A stretch of 64,000 nucleotides of DNA from Culex pipiens pallens. Lineage: Eukaryota; Arthropoda; Insecta; Diptera; Culicidae. Made by a program: the position numbers and the translations under genes. Each line of letters opens with the position of its first letter. Within the stretch, counting starts at the first letter, position 1. Below are positions 23,156 to 34,791 of the stretch, piece by piece. The stretch is taken from the NCBI RefSeq assembly GCF_016801865.2, contig NC_068937.1, positions 11,961,605 to 12,025,604 on the forward strand, in the 5' to 3' direction. The notes beneath the pieces are model-generated. The model saw only the letters and a program-made list of their open reading frames with translations. It searched no databases and was not told the DNA's origin.

Positions 23156-26100
23156 ATGGCCAACGGACTCGAAACGGTGCAGCAGAACGGCCGGTCCGGC
23201 TCGATTGGCAGCGGCGGCCAGGAGGACAGCAAGACGAACCTGATCGTCAACTATCTGCCCCAGACGATGACCCAGGAGGAGGTCAAGTCGCTGTTCTCCA
23301 GCATCGGCGACGTCGAGAGCTGCAAGCTCATTAGGGATAAGGTGACCGGTAAGTTTGGTTCCGGCGGCTTTTCTTCGGCTAGGGGGCCATCCATAAACTA
23401 CGTGGAAACTTTTTTACAATCATCTCTATCTCCCCACCAAAATTGGTTTATGGATGATCTCGCAAATTGTATCACTATTTAATTTTTTAATTTATTATAT
23501 TTATGTTTAAATTTCCACTTTGTTATGTAAAACCGTTTTCGATTTAAATCATTGAGCTAATCAAAAATGCAAAACCTCAATAATTTTAAGAATAAAAAAA
23601 TATTGAAACTTATTTTGTAACGATTATTTTTCAAACTAAATAAAACCTTTCACCTTTCACCACACAAATCAAGAAAATAAAATTAAAAAAGAATTTCATT
23701 TTTTCAATTCAATAACCGGTTTTGGACTGCAAAATTGAATGTACGCCAGAAAATGATTAAACAATGTGGCGTCCTGTACACCGACAATTAAATAAGCAGT
23801 TAAAAGCCTTATTCTTCCACTTTAATTTTTGATCGCGTTTTCGGTTTACACCTGAACAATCTTGAAATCATTTGTACGGATTTGTGATTCCTCTCTTTCC
23901 ATCATTCCCTTGGTGTTTGACAGTAGCATAACTTAATAACACAGCAACAAATTTCTGTGTAAAATCGCATGCAAAAGCATGCACATCACCTTTGTGAGCA
24001 AAAGCATGTAATATTGTATGAGAAAACATGTACACAAAAAGGATGTACAAAAGAAAAATAAATAATTTTTGCACACTCCAAAAATAACATCAATATTACA
24101 TGCTTTTGCTCACAAAGGTGATGTGCATGCTTTTGCATGCGATTTTACCATCGGATTTTTTGCTGTGAATGACCTAAGGTGAAACGGGAAGGCACCGCCA
24201 TCTTTAAACAACTATTCGAGTGTTTAAAAGCAGTTTGAGGGAAAATTGTGTAATTTAACCATGTTTTGTGTGTTGCAGACGATAAATATAACGGTAGCAA
24301 GCAAACTGTCGAGTTCAAAAATTCTGAGTTGAACAGAAGTTGTCTAAAAACTGGCGTCTCTTTTCACCTTATGCATTCTGTGTAATTTTTTTCGAAATTT
24401 TGGAAATCATAAAAAAAAATTAAAGTAAGTTTTTTTGTTATATTTTTCGTGTACGATTGATATTTTCCGAAATGAAAAACGTTATTATTTTTTGAATATT
24501 GGTTTCGAAAACATGTGAATTTTCATTTCTAACATCACTTTGAGTAAATAAATTAGCTGATTTTGAATTGAAAAAAAAATCAAAAATTAGAAGAAAAAAT
24601 ATCACACAATGTTCAATCTATTTTACATCCTGTACTGTCAAGAGAATTCAAAATTTCTTAAAATTTATTTAGTTTCATGACTGAATTAATGCATTTATTA
24701 AACAGTTATCTACAATAAACTTTTTGAAGAAACATTTTTTAAATCAAATCTGTGTAATAATTTTTATTTGCTTCCTGATGTTTCTTTATTTTTCAGAGTC
24801 TTCTACACATTTTTAATTTAAATTTTCAACTCATAGATTTGTGAAACTTTAAATTTAAAAAAAACCTTCTATTTATCTGGATCAAATTGATTAATTTATT
24901 TGAAGCAATTCACAAAATACTATTTTTAGCCGGATTTCAATTTTTGTTTCAGTTTTTTTTTCTTTTTTTTTTTTTTTGTATGTTTTCCATTATTCGTTTT
25001 TTAATTATTTCCTTAACCTTTCCTTATTTTTTTCTTGTTTTTTTTTATACCTTTTATTTTTTTTCATAATCTTTCTATGTTTTTATGTCATCTATCTATC
25101 GTTTTTCTTTACTTATTCTTTTGTATTTTTTTATAATTTTTGGTGATGTTTAGGATTTTTTTCTACAGTTTATCAGTGATCAAAACTTAATTTTCTGCAA
25201 TTTTTGTTGACTTTCAAATATTAAATATTTATTTTTTTTCATTTTTTAAATTGTTATTGTTTTTTTTTCTTTTTTTTATTTTGATTTATTAAAATAAAAT
25301 TTTATTGTGGTCTAAAAATTTTCCAAATTTGATGACATTTTTCTTGAATTACACATTAATTTATTTCATGTTTTCTTTAAGTTTTCTTTATATTTATTTC
25401 TCTTTGTTTAAATCCTCTATTTTCAATCTTTTCACAAAATTTTCATCAATGTTTCTTATTTTTTCTTGAATAAAGATAGCAAAACCTTTATTTTATTTTT
25501 TTTTATATATTTGTTCTTCTTTTTTTAATTTTTCTTTTTTTTTATTTGGTATTCTGTTACTTTTATTCTTTGTTATTCTTTAGTTTTTTTCTATTTCATA
25601 TACATTTTATTCTTATTGTTATTACATTTTATTCTCATTTTTGTTTTTTTTAGTTTCCTTTAAATTTATGTTTCTTTGATCTTGTTGTTTTTTTTTTCGC
25701 TTGTCTTTTCTATATCTTTTAATTTAATGCATTTGTTATGATCGTTTTTATTTCCATATTCTTTATTTCTTTACTTTTATAAATTTATTTTAGCTTTTTC
25801 TTTTTTTTTAACACACTCAAATTCAATATTTTTTCATTTATTTACTAATTTTTCAATGTTCTTTTGAAAAAAATATTTACAACATTTACATGAATACAAA
25901 ACTTTATGTGACGAAATTTTCACCAAATAACATTTATTTTTTGATTACGCTTCATAATTTTTGAATGACTTATGTTGTTTTTATTCTCTTAATTTTATTC
26001 TGGTTTGTGTTATAATGAATAAGTTAGTTTCTCCGATAACGCTGATAGAATAATATTATTTTTTGGGTGAAAAATAAAAAAAAGGTACGTTTCAAATTTT

Positions 26101-28596
26101 AAGCATAGTTTTCAAAGTTTTGAAAAAGAAAGAATTACAACATTCATTTTACAAACCTACAGTTATGCTGTTGTAAAAATTGCAAAGTATCAAATCGTCG
26201 CTCGTGCACTATCTTGTGACACATCCTATCTTTTGACAGCACACAAGTGACGAAACATCAATTTGTAAAAAGATCAAAAATGGTTTATTTGATTTCAAAT
26301 GCAAGAATAAGCGTTCAATTTACTATCGATTTACAACGAAAATTTAAATATCAAACATTTTTTTGCTCTCGATGGAAGAAACTTCATCGAAAGAAACTCG
26401 TTTGATGCTCATCAAGAGAAAAAAAAATCGGAGGGAAACATGGCTCTCCTCTCTCGCGCAAGAAAGGTGGGTTAAATGAAACCGAAAAAATCATCATCTG
26501 GATTATTTTCACTACTACACTTGCAGGTGTAACGTCATACGTCGAAAAATGACTTTTCACTTTTCGTAAACGAACAGTGTTTGTAAACGAAACGACACAA
26601 AATTGATTTAAGTGGTACTAATGTTGCAATGAAAACCACAAAAAATCATCAACTGTTTGTTTTTTTTTTCGAAAAGTCCGGGAGCGATTTTCTTTCGCGT
26701 GTTTCGCTCTCCTCTCTCTTTCGCCGATGAACAATATTCGCGAGCGATTTTTTTTTTTGCGAAAATTCGATTCCTGCTCTCAATTTTATTTCATTTTTTA
26801 TTTTTAGAGAAAATTTTACCAAAATATAAATTAAAATTTTAAGAATATTCATTCATCTATTTTTAATATTTTTGAGCAATTTCTTTTGAATGCAACAGTA
26901 ATTTATCTCACTGCTTTAATTTTCCAAAAAAAAAATAACATATATATATTATCATATATCCAGTTTTAAACCGAATTTCACCAAATTTAAAATAAAAATG
27001 CCATATAAAACATAGTTTTTCCCAAAATTATCGACGTTTCGGCTCTGTGGTTTAGGTCTTCTTAATGAGAGTTTTATGTACGACAAAGCAGTTGCCCTAA
27101 AAACAATTTGATTATTGTGCGTTTACTTCCCTAGTAACATTTTTAAACATAGAGGTTTTATCATGGTTCTGAAAACCCTTTCAAACATTAGGAATAATTG
27201 TTTGTATATTCGTGCAAAACAATTATTATATCTTTTTAAGGTTAATTTTTCACCGTAAGACACCTTTTGTTAGGCTCGATGTCGCAATCATGCAACCACG
27301 TGCTCCGTTTGTTAGAAAACAAAGCTGCAATTGCATAAGACCCTTTGCCTATTTCAATGCAACGAACGAGTCCAGCTTTTTTAATTATTCCGATTTTGAA
27401 GGATTTCTTATTTTTTATTGTTGAATTAGTTGTAATCATTTTTATTTATTTGTTCCTTGAATTTTTTTTTTATTTTGGTATAAAAGCAATTTTAGATAAT
27501 TCTAATTCTATCTTTCTCCCTCACTCTCTTCAAGCAGGACAAAGTCTCGGTTACGGCTTCGTCAACTACCACCGTCCAGAGGACGCGGAAAAAGCAATAA
27601 ATACTTTTAACGGGCTGCGGCTCCAGAACAAGACGATCAAGGTGTCGTTCGCGCGACCCAGCTCGGACGCCATCAAGGGCGCCAACCTGTACGTTTCGGG
27701 CCTGTCCAAGAGCATGACCCAGCAGGACCTGGAGGCGCTGTTCCAGCCGTACGGCCAGATCATCACGTCGCGCATCCTGTGCGACAACATCACCGGTCTG
27801 TCCAAGGGCGTCGGCTTCATCCGGTTCGACCAGCGCTCGGAAGCCGAACGGGCCATCCAGCAGCTGAACGGGACGACGCCGAAGGGCGCTTCGGAGCCGA
27901 TCACGGTCAAGTTCGCCAACAACCCGAGCAATAACATCAACAAGGCGATCCCGCCGCTGGCGGCGTACCTGACGCCGACGCCGAACCTGCGGCGCTTCCC
28001 ACCGGGGCCGATCCATCCGCTGGGCGGACGGTTTAGGTGAGTTGCGGAAGAAGTTACAGCTTAAAACTGGATTCCACTGCTGGAAGCAACTTTGTCGAAG
28101 TTCGACCTTAGGTCATTCGACATTTGTAGCAGTAACTTCGCAGGGTTAAGTCCAATCGGATCGCGGTCTTCGACAAAGTTGTTCAGCGCTCAACCCCCCT
28201 CTACCACTAGCTCGAAAGCAGCCCACTCACGCGCACGTAACTTTCAGCCTTCCCTCTAATTTCAGCCGCTACTCGCCGCTGACTGGTGACCTCGGAACGT
28301 CGGTCCTGTCCGCCAACGCCATCAACGGATCCGGCTGGTGCATCTTCGTGTACAACCTGGCCCCGGAAACCGAGGAGAACGTGCTGTGGCAGCTGTTTGG
28401 CCCGTTCGGTGCCGTCCAGAGCGTCAAGGTGATCAAGGACCTGCAGACGAACAAGTGCAAGGGCTTCGGCTTCGTCACGATGACCAACTACGACGAGGCG
28501 GTCGTGGCGGTGCAGTCCCTGAACGGGTACACCCTCGGCAACCGGGTGCTCCAGGTCAGCTTCAAGACGAACAACACCAAGTCGAAAACCAATTAA
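23156..28596 (+). CDS. fne: ELAV/Hu family RNA-binding protein (found-in-neurons-like)
   Basis: Coding exons are 23156-23348, 27538-28036 and 28266-28596, joined in frame through canonical GT-AG sites to 1023 nt, 340 aa. Three RRM domains are clear. RRM1 has RNP2 LIVNYL at about 29 and RNP1 LGYGFVNY at 68-75. RRM2 has LYVSGL at 115 and KGVGFIRF at 154. A basic/proline hinge spans about 192-252. RRM3 has IFVYNL at 257 and KGFGFVTM at 296. ELAV proteins bind U-rich RNA and control neuronal splicing, polyadenylation and stability. The short N-terminus and intron-containing structure fit fne better than Drosophila elav, which has a long N-terminal extension; an Rbp9-type paralogue is possible. 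The ATG begins exon 2's only long frame and is preceded by A-rich leader. Introns of 4.2 kb and 229 nt interrupt the coding region. Confidence 0.93.
23381..23460. mobile_element. 80-bp MITE just inside fne intron 2
   Basis: gggccatccataaactacgt on the left pairs with an inverted tggtttatggatgatc on the right, the same terminal family as at 11.25 and 59.4 kb. It begins only about 33 nt downstream of the coding-exon donor at 23349, so it lies within the 5' splice-site neighbourhood. Confidence 0.6.
23940..24167. mobile_element. 228-bp hairpin MITE with cacagcaa termini
   Basis: Long arms containing taaaatcgcatgcaaaagca on the left and its complement on the right surround a short AT-rich centre. 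Outer ends cacagcaa and ttgctgtg also pair. The RNA form would be a long hairpin. It lies inside the 4.2-kb intron of the fne-like gene. Confidence 0.75.
24890..25870. repeat. T-rich low-complexity block in fne intron 2
   Basis: A degenerate poly-T tract with tttctttattttt-like units. No gene or element is recognisable. Confidence 0.7.
28087..28181. repeat. Inverted repeat in the 229-nt hinge intron of fne
   Basis: caactttgtcgaag at 28087-28100 is perfectly complementary to cttcgacaaagttg at 28168-28181, about 67 nt apart. The pair can form a stem in the pre-mRNA of the intron interrupting the hinge region. Similar tcttcggctaagttgt sequence occurs at about 1900, so this may be a transposon remnant. 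Confidence 0.5.
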
Positions 28597-31500
28597 AAAT
28601 GGGAAAAATTTTAAGTTTTATAAACTGCGTGTGTAATCTCTTCCCGTTTGACGACCGACGTAAAACCGTGAACCGTGAATGAACCCCACCACACCACACC
28701 CATCTCTCCCCTATTCCACAAACACATACAAACACAACACCTGTTCCTTATTCAAAAAGCAAAAAACAATTCCTAGAAGCAACCAACGAGAAGACACGAA
28801 GAGTATGGAAGAGTTTATCGAGAAAGAAAAAATCACCTTGGTTGAGCATTAAGAAATAAAACACCCGACGATCCCGACCGAACGGAAATATCAGTCTTGT
28901 ATGGCAACACTGCACACGTACCGCGCAGATAGACGTTATATCAAGTGAATCAATGGGATATTATAATAAAAGACAAATGTATTAAAGAAAATATACGAAG
29001 ACGAAGTAAAAAAAAACAACAGAAAGGTGCAATAATATTTCAAAAATATTGTAAATAGAAGCAAAACACAAACACATAATTTGATATTTCCTAAACTAGC
29101 GAAAGAAAAAAAGTCAAACAAAATAAAATCAGCAGATATCTCTATAGCTCGAGAGTCGACTCTTAACTGGTACAGCAGCAAACAACATAGCAAAAAGAAA
29201 GAAAAGAAAATCATTTAAAACGACAGCTCTTAAGAAATTAATTGTTATTAGCTTCCGCACTAGCGCGCGATGGTTGCGCGCAGCGCACGACCGGCACCAC
29301 TGTTTTTTCCAAATCAAAACAAAACGCGCGCGCGCACACCCGGTTTTGACACTTCACCTCACCGACGAGCGCGCGCGCGCTCCCCTAGCGGCCACCACTC
29401 GAACCCAGGTCAACCCCTTTAAAGAAAATTAGCGAATTTTACGGAACGCTCAATGTTTACTTACAAAAGAAGAAGAAAAACTCCTAATAAAACAAATATA
29501 AATGTGCAATAATGTATTAGAATGGTACTCTATATTAAATAAATATTAGCCAAATTGAGAGAGACAAACGAAAACAAAACAAAAAAAACGTACGCGACGC
29601 GACAAACCGACCCGACCTGGCACGTTCGAGGTGGAACCTGAACCACGTGGATGTGTTTTGACATTTGGGAAACCAAGATGGCGCCGGCGCGCAATCGCAG
29701 CAGGCCAACCCGTTGCCGCGCAGCAGCGCGGAAGCTGAATGATCTCGTAACCTAAAAATTGATGCTAATCTAAATGAAATGAAATGAAAAAAAACCTATT
29801 TATTTATATATACTAATTTATTCTTAAATGTTTCAATACGGCATGAAGCGGAAAACTGACAGAACCGGGACGGGATGAAGGAGAATCATAAACAACGCGT
29901 AACTTGTAAAAGAAGGAAAAGAAAAGAAAGGGAAGTGTAATAAGTTCATTCAATTAATCTTATAATTAAACGTATATTTATTAACAATAATTTATTTAAT
30001 CGATATATACACACACTTAACGCAAATACGGTAACATAAATGCTAATTATCAATGGATTCTTGAATTTAAAGCAAACAAAAAAACAACTCACACAAACCT
30101 AACCAGCAAACAATTTTGAGTATTCTCTATTATTAATCACATCGCGAGCGCACGTTTGTGCGCGAGCCGCGCAGCCGTATAATCTTACTTCTTTAACTCT
30201 GTGTACTTTTTAATCAAACTCTATCGCAAACGAAGCAAAAAAAATCACACAAGCATACATGTAATTGTTCCTCTTTTTCCTCAAAAAAAACAAAAACAAA
30301 ACAAACGCGCGCGTGTGACATTTGTGCACGCACGCACCAAAAAGGTGGGAATCCAAAATGGCCGACCGACGACGAATTTGATTTCTTGTTCGGTTTGACA
30401 GCTCACACACATTCCGGGAACGCGCTTTGTTTTGAAACTCTGACACAAACAAAACAAAACATAACCGAAACAAAATGGAAAATGTACCGTACTGCAGATT
30501 GATTTAGTGTTATGGTTTTAGTGGTTAAGCAAAACTAAACTTTTTCGTGCTCTCGTACTTGTTTGAAACGGATGGAAGAAACTTAAGCGAATTTGACGTC
30601 TACAAAAATATTTAAGCAAAAAAAAGAAACTAAAAAAAATGTTGGTAGTGAAATTTTACTTCTGTGGGTTTTTTCTCTCCTCTTATATCAATGTTTATAT
30701 TCGTGATTAATTTCTTAAACTAAATTTATATTAGTGGAACTAAGTTTAAGGGAAATAAAAACAAAACAAAAAAAGCATACAGAACGCTGACATTACCATA
30801 AACCAAAACAAAACAAAAAGATCTCGTTGCGCTTAAGAACAACAAAATCGGGCATGAAAAGAAAGAAGAAGGTGACGGAAATCAAGAGAAACGCACAGAA
30901 GGGGGCAGCAGCAGCAGATGGAAACAACTCATTGTTTACAAAATTCCTGTTTTTGGGTCCTAGTCTTGCTTCAGTAAAGGCAACTCAGTTTAGAACTTGT
31001 CACCGCAAGGGCATAAGTAAAGTAAAGTAAAAACACTAAATTAAAGTATTAGCGAACGAAAGCAAACGCACTACGCGCTAAATTTACGCGGATTTTTATT
31101 CGATAAACAAAAATATTTTCTCCATTTTAGTCGAAATTTTATTGATTAGATATATATTCATATAATTATTCAAAGGAAAATGTATGTGTTAAGGCAACAA
31201 AAAAAACAACTAAATAAAACTAATTTATCAATGCATTTATGTCATTATAATTATTGCACAAGCAAGGCGGCGACGGAGTCCAGTAGAAAAATCAGTATCA
31301 GTGTACTTGCCGTTTGACAGCTACCCGTTTGTTTACCTTTTTGGCTACCACCACCACACTCTCTCTCTCCCCCCCACTCAATTCAATGTACCGCGAGAGA
31401 ACAATCGCAAATGCGCGTTGCATGACGTCATACAATCAACAATCACGGTTCCACTGGTGGTGTGACGGAGAGGTGACGTGCGGTGTTCCCACCCCTGTTT

Positions 31501-33985
31501 TGACAACCTTGGCGTCACACCCACGCAAAGTTCATCCGCCTACTTTTGAATCGAATCAATTTTACGCGTTTTCATAACAAAACAACACAAAGTCACACGT
31601 CAAAAAAAAATGGCAAGGTAGTTAAACAAAGGTGTAACCACGCGCAAACGTAAACAAAGAGGTGACGGTTCGTTCGGTATGATCACGTTCGGTGTATGTG
31701 TAATTATTTCAATATATATATATATAGCCTCCTGTTCGGGCAACGCAAACAAGATAATTTAACCTTTCTTTTCTAACTTATCGTACGCACACAACCACAC
31801 TCAACACACAAAAGAAAATGAAAACAACGCGACACAATCCCGGCAAAACAAACCACACACAAACACAGGCTCACGCTAAAGGCAAGCAAAACAACAAGAC
31901 GAGCGAGCTCGTCATTAGTATTGATATTGAATTTTATGTATTCGAAAAGGCAAGAAAAAAATAAACAAATTTATGAAAATTATAAAATACATGTTATATT
32001 TGCATATTATTATAAAACTATTCTATTATCATTCATAAACAAAAAGAAAACAAGAGAAAGAGAGACACACAAATACAGCAAACAAAACACACGAACACGC
32101 CAAGAGCGGTACACCGAAAGGTTGGAACGAATCATTCCATCGCAGACTTTTTCCACAGACACTCTCATTTCCCGCTCCGAAACAATAGAGAAAACCCCCC
32201 TTTTTGCTATAATCAAACTTGTTCCATTTACAGGAAAACAAAAATTTACCCACAACGCGCGTAACGCAAAAAGTAACTGTTATTTTTACCCTAGAAAAAC
32301 AAGAAAACAAAATTCGCGAAGAATCCAAACGAAGAATGGTAAAGTAATAATCCCGATCAGCATAAAAAAACAGCAACAACAACAAAAAAAAGTTGGTAAA
32401 CAATGAGACTGGATGTAAAAGTTTTTAAAACTCAGTGTAAGCAAAGCAAATTTGTATTCAACAGAGGAAGAAAAGCGGTGCGGAAAAGAAAGGTTAAGTC
32501 CCATGTGAGCAAAAAAAAGACGAGAGTAAAACACAAACACACACAATACGTAGATACTTCCAAAGGTAAACAAAAATAAATAGAAGACAAAAAAACATAA
32601 TCCAGCAAAACAAAAGGGGGAGCGAAAAACGTTCGAGAGCACACAGTTGCGCGCGCAAGTTGGGAGCAAGCAAGCCGAAACGTCAACGAATACAACGAGC
32701 AAAACAAAACATTTAAGAAAAACAAAAACAAAACAAGCATAGCGTTTAAAACTGTCATTTACACTTCAGTCCATTGCGTGCGGCGCATGTTTGAGATTGA
32801 GATAGAACAAAAAATAACATAAACAAAGAGAAACACCAAGATGACGCTTTTAAAAGGCACCCCCAAGCAAACAAAACAAAAACAACAACAAAAAGAGCAT
32901 TCCAGACATTCCAAGACACGTGTTTTCGGTTCCTGCCAATCCAAAATGGCGCTAGGTTTTTACGCATTCCACAAAACATTCCAAGCCGAGCTGTTTTCCA
33001 CCCACCAGGACACCTACATTTTGACACTTCGACTAGGGTGACACAATTCGAGCGCGACAGCGAACCAAAAAGCAAAAAAACAACAGTAATCAATACAAAA
33101 CTAATCTCCATCCATGTTAGCTGACAGCAGATGACATTTAGTAAACAAAAAAAACAATAGGGAAAGCATAGCAAAGCCGATAACCTTCAGACGCGAACCG
33201 TTTGTTGACCATTCCAACAAAAACAAAAACAAACAAGATGGCGGCGTCGGCTTCCGGCGGACTGACAGATGCGCACTCCGGGAAACGGGCACTCGCTCTG
33301 AAAAATATACGCTTATTTAGATCCGAACTAAACAAACAAACTAACTAAATCAACGCCCCCCAGCAGCAGTGTGTTTGAGGAAAGGTACCCTTAATACTCT
33401 TAGGAAATGAGACCCGTTTTACGCCCGCGGTGCGCGCGTCAAATCCGGCGGAAGCCGGAACGTCACAGCGGAACACACACACAAAAACACAATAACACTC
33501 TCACACTCACATACACACATGCAATATACTGCAGAGCGAGAGAAAGGGAGAGAATAAAACGTAGAACGAACAGAAAATTCTCACTTAAAAAATAGCAAGT
33601 GTCAGAAAAAAAAACAAAACAAAAAACTATAATTGTTTCCGTACTCTTTGAAATACAAACAAATCTATATTAATGGCAATTGTATAGAGAAAAATTGAAA
33701 TTTTATAACAGAAATAAACCATGTGAAACCGCATGTATCAACTTTTTTTTTATTTTTACTAATTCAATGGACGGAGGAAAAAAAGAACAAACAAAAACCA
33801 TTCGAACGGACAACAGTCAGACAGCAGCAAGAAATATGTAAAACTTAATAATTAACAAAAAAATAAATATTATCAGTATTCAAAATCCCCAAATTAATGG
33901 AAAAATAAGCTACAAAACCTATTTAATTGATTTTTATGTCATTTTAGAAAAAAGAGGAAAAACGGTAATAAAAGCAAATAAAACA
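28597..33985 (+). other. Very long A-rich 3' UTR of the fne-like gene
   Basis: From the stop codon the plus strand remains A-rich and T-poor, full of aaacaaaac-type sequence, up to about 33.98 kb, without any convincing coding region on either strand. A uguaaaua Pumilio-type site lies at 29050-29057. A CG-dinucleotide-rich patch lies at 29265-29390. Several aataaa signals occur, the last cluster at 33967-33982. Extended neural 3' UTRs are known for insect and vertebrate ELAV-family transcripts; the extent here is inferred from composition, not from RNA data. Confidence 0.6.
33713..33982 (+). terminator. Candidate poly(A) signals ending the fne-like transcript
   Basis: aataaa occurs at 33713-33718, 33967-33972 and 33977-33982. 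The A-rich composition ends here and GT-rich sequence begins at about 34.25 kb. Which site is used is not determinable. Confidence 0.45.
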
Positions 33986-34364
33986 GTTTAAAAACAAAAA
34001 ACTCCTTTCTTTTCATCAATGAACTCCAGAAAAAAAATCCCTAAAGTAATTAAACTCGCACCCCTCTCTGGAAGCGAGGAAAACGAGGTCAACGCCCGTT
34101 TTGGCCGGACGACACGTGGCAAAGCCCCGAAAAAAAAAACCTCAACGCTATCTTTGATCTTCGTCTCGTGTCGCGCACCCCTCGCAGACTTCCTTGCACG
34201 AAGTTTTCCCGAAGTCATGACATCCTTTTCGGAAGGGGGGGTTTACGCACACGCGTGTTTGGTAAGGTGGTATTCGTGAAAAGAAACAAGAAAATTTAAT
34301 TTGGGTGAATTTGTGTGTTTATGTTTATTGCTTTATTTTTATGGTCATTTTAAAAACTTTAAAA

Positions 34365-34620
34365 AAATTGTTAAATTGTTAAATTGTTAAATTGTTAAAT
34401 TGTTAAATTGTTAAATTGTTAAATTGTTAAATTGTTAAATTGTTAAATTGTTAAATTGTTAAATTGTTAAATTGTTAAATTGTTAAATTGTTAAATTGTT
34501 AAATTGTTAAATTGTTAAATTGTTAAATTGTTAAATTGTTAAATTGTTAAATTGTTAAATTGTTAAATTGTTAAATTGTTAAATTGTTAAATTGTTAAAT
34601 TGTTAAATTGTTAAATTGTT
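34365..34620. repeat. 8-bp satellite (aaattgtt)n, about 32 copies
   Basis: Essentially perfect head-to-tail copies of aaattgtt occupy 256 bp between the fne-like gene and the odorant receptor. The perfection suggests recent expansion, and length polymorphism is likely. Confidence 0.95.
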
Positions 34621-34791
34621 GATTGATTTAGTAGAAATTTTAACTATTTGAGAGTTTTTGAGTAACATACTCAAAATTCATCGAAATACTGTTGTTTTGA
34701 AAATATTCCGATTTTCAATGCAAAAATTCGAATCTCTGTGAAATGTTCAAAATCTATGGTTTTTGATGATTCCAAATGGGTCGATCATAAT

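Noticed and set aside
27492..28016. 174-codon minus-strand frame opposite the RRM2 exon
   Set aside because: Shadow of the fne-like coding exon; compositionally Arg-rich without domain.
31696..31727. TATA-like tatatatatatata run as a promoter
   Set aside because: It is a short TA microsatellite inside the presumed 3' UTR with no gene start downstream.
31921..32758. Frames of 108-161 codons on both strands in the 3' UTR
   Set aside because: Lys/Thr/Asn-rich on plus and Phe/Cys/Leu-rich on minus, as expected from A-rich sequence; no domain.
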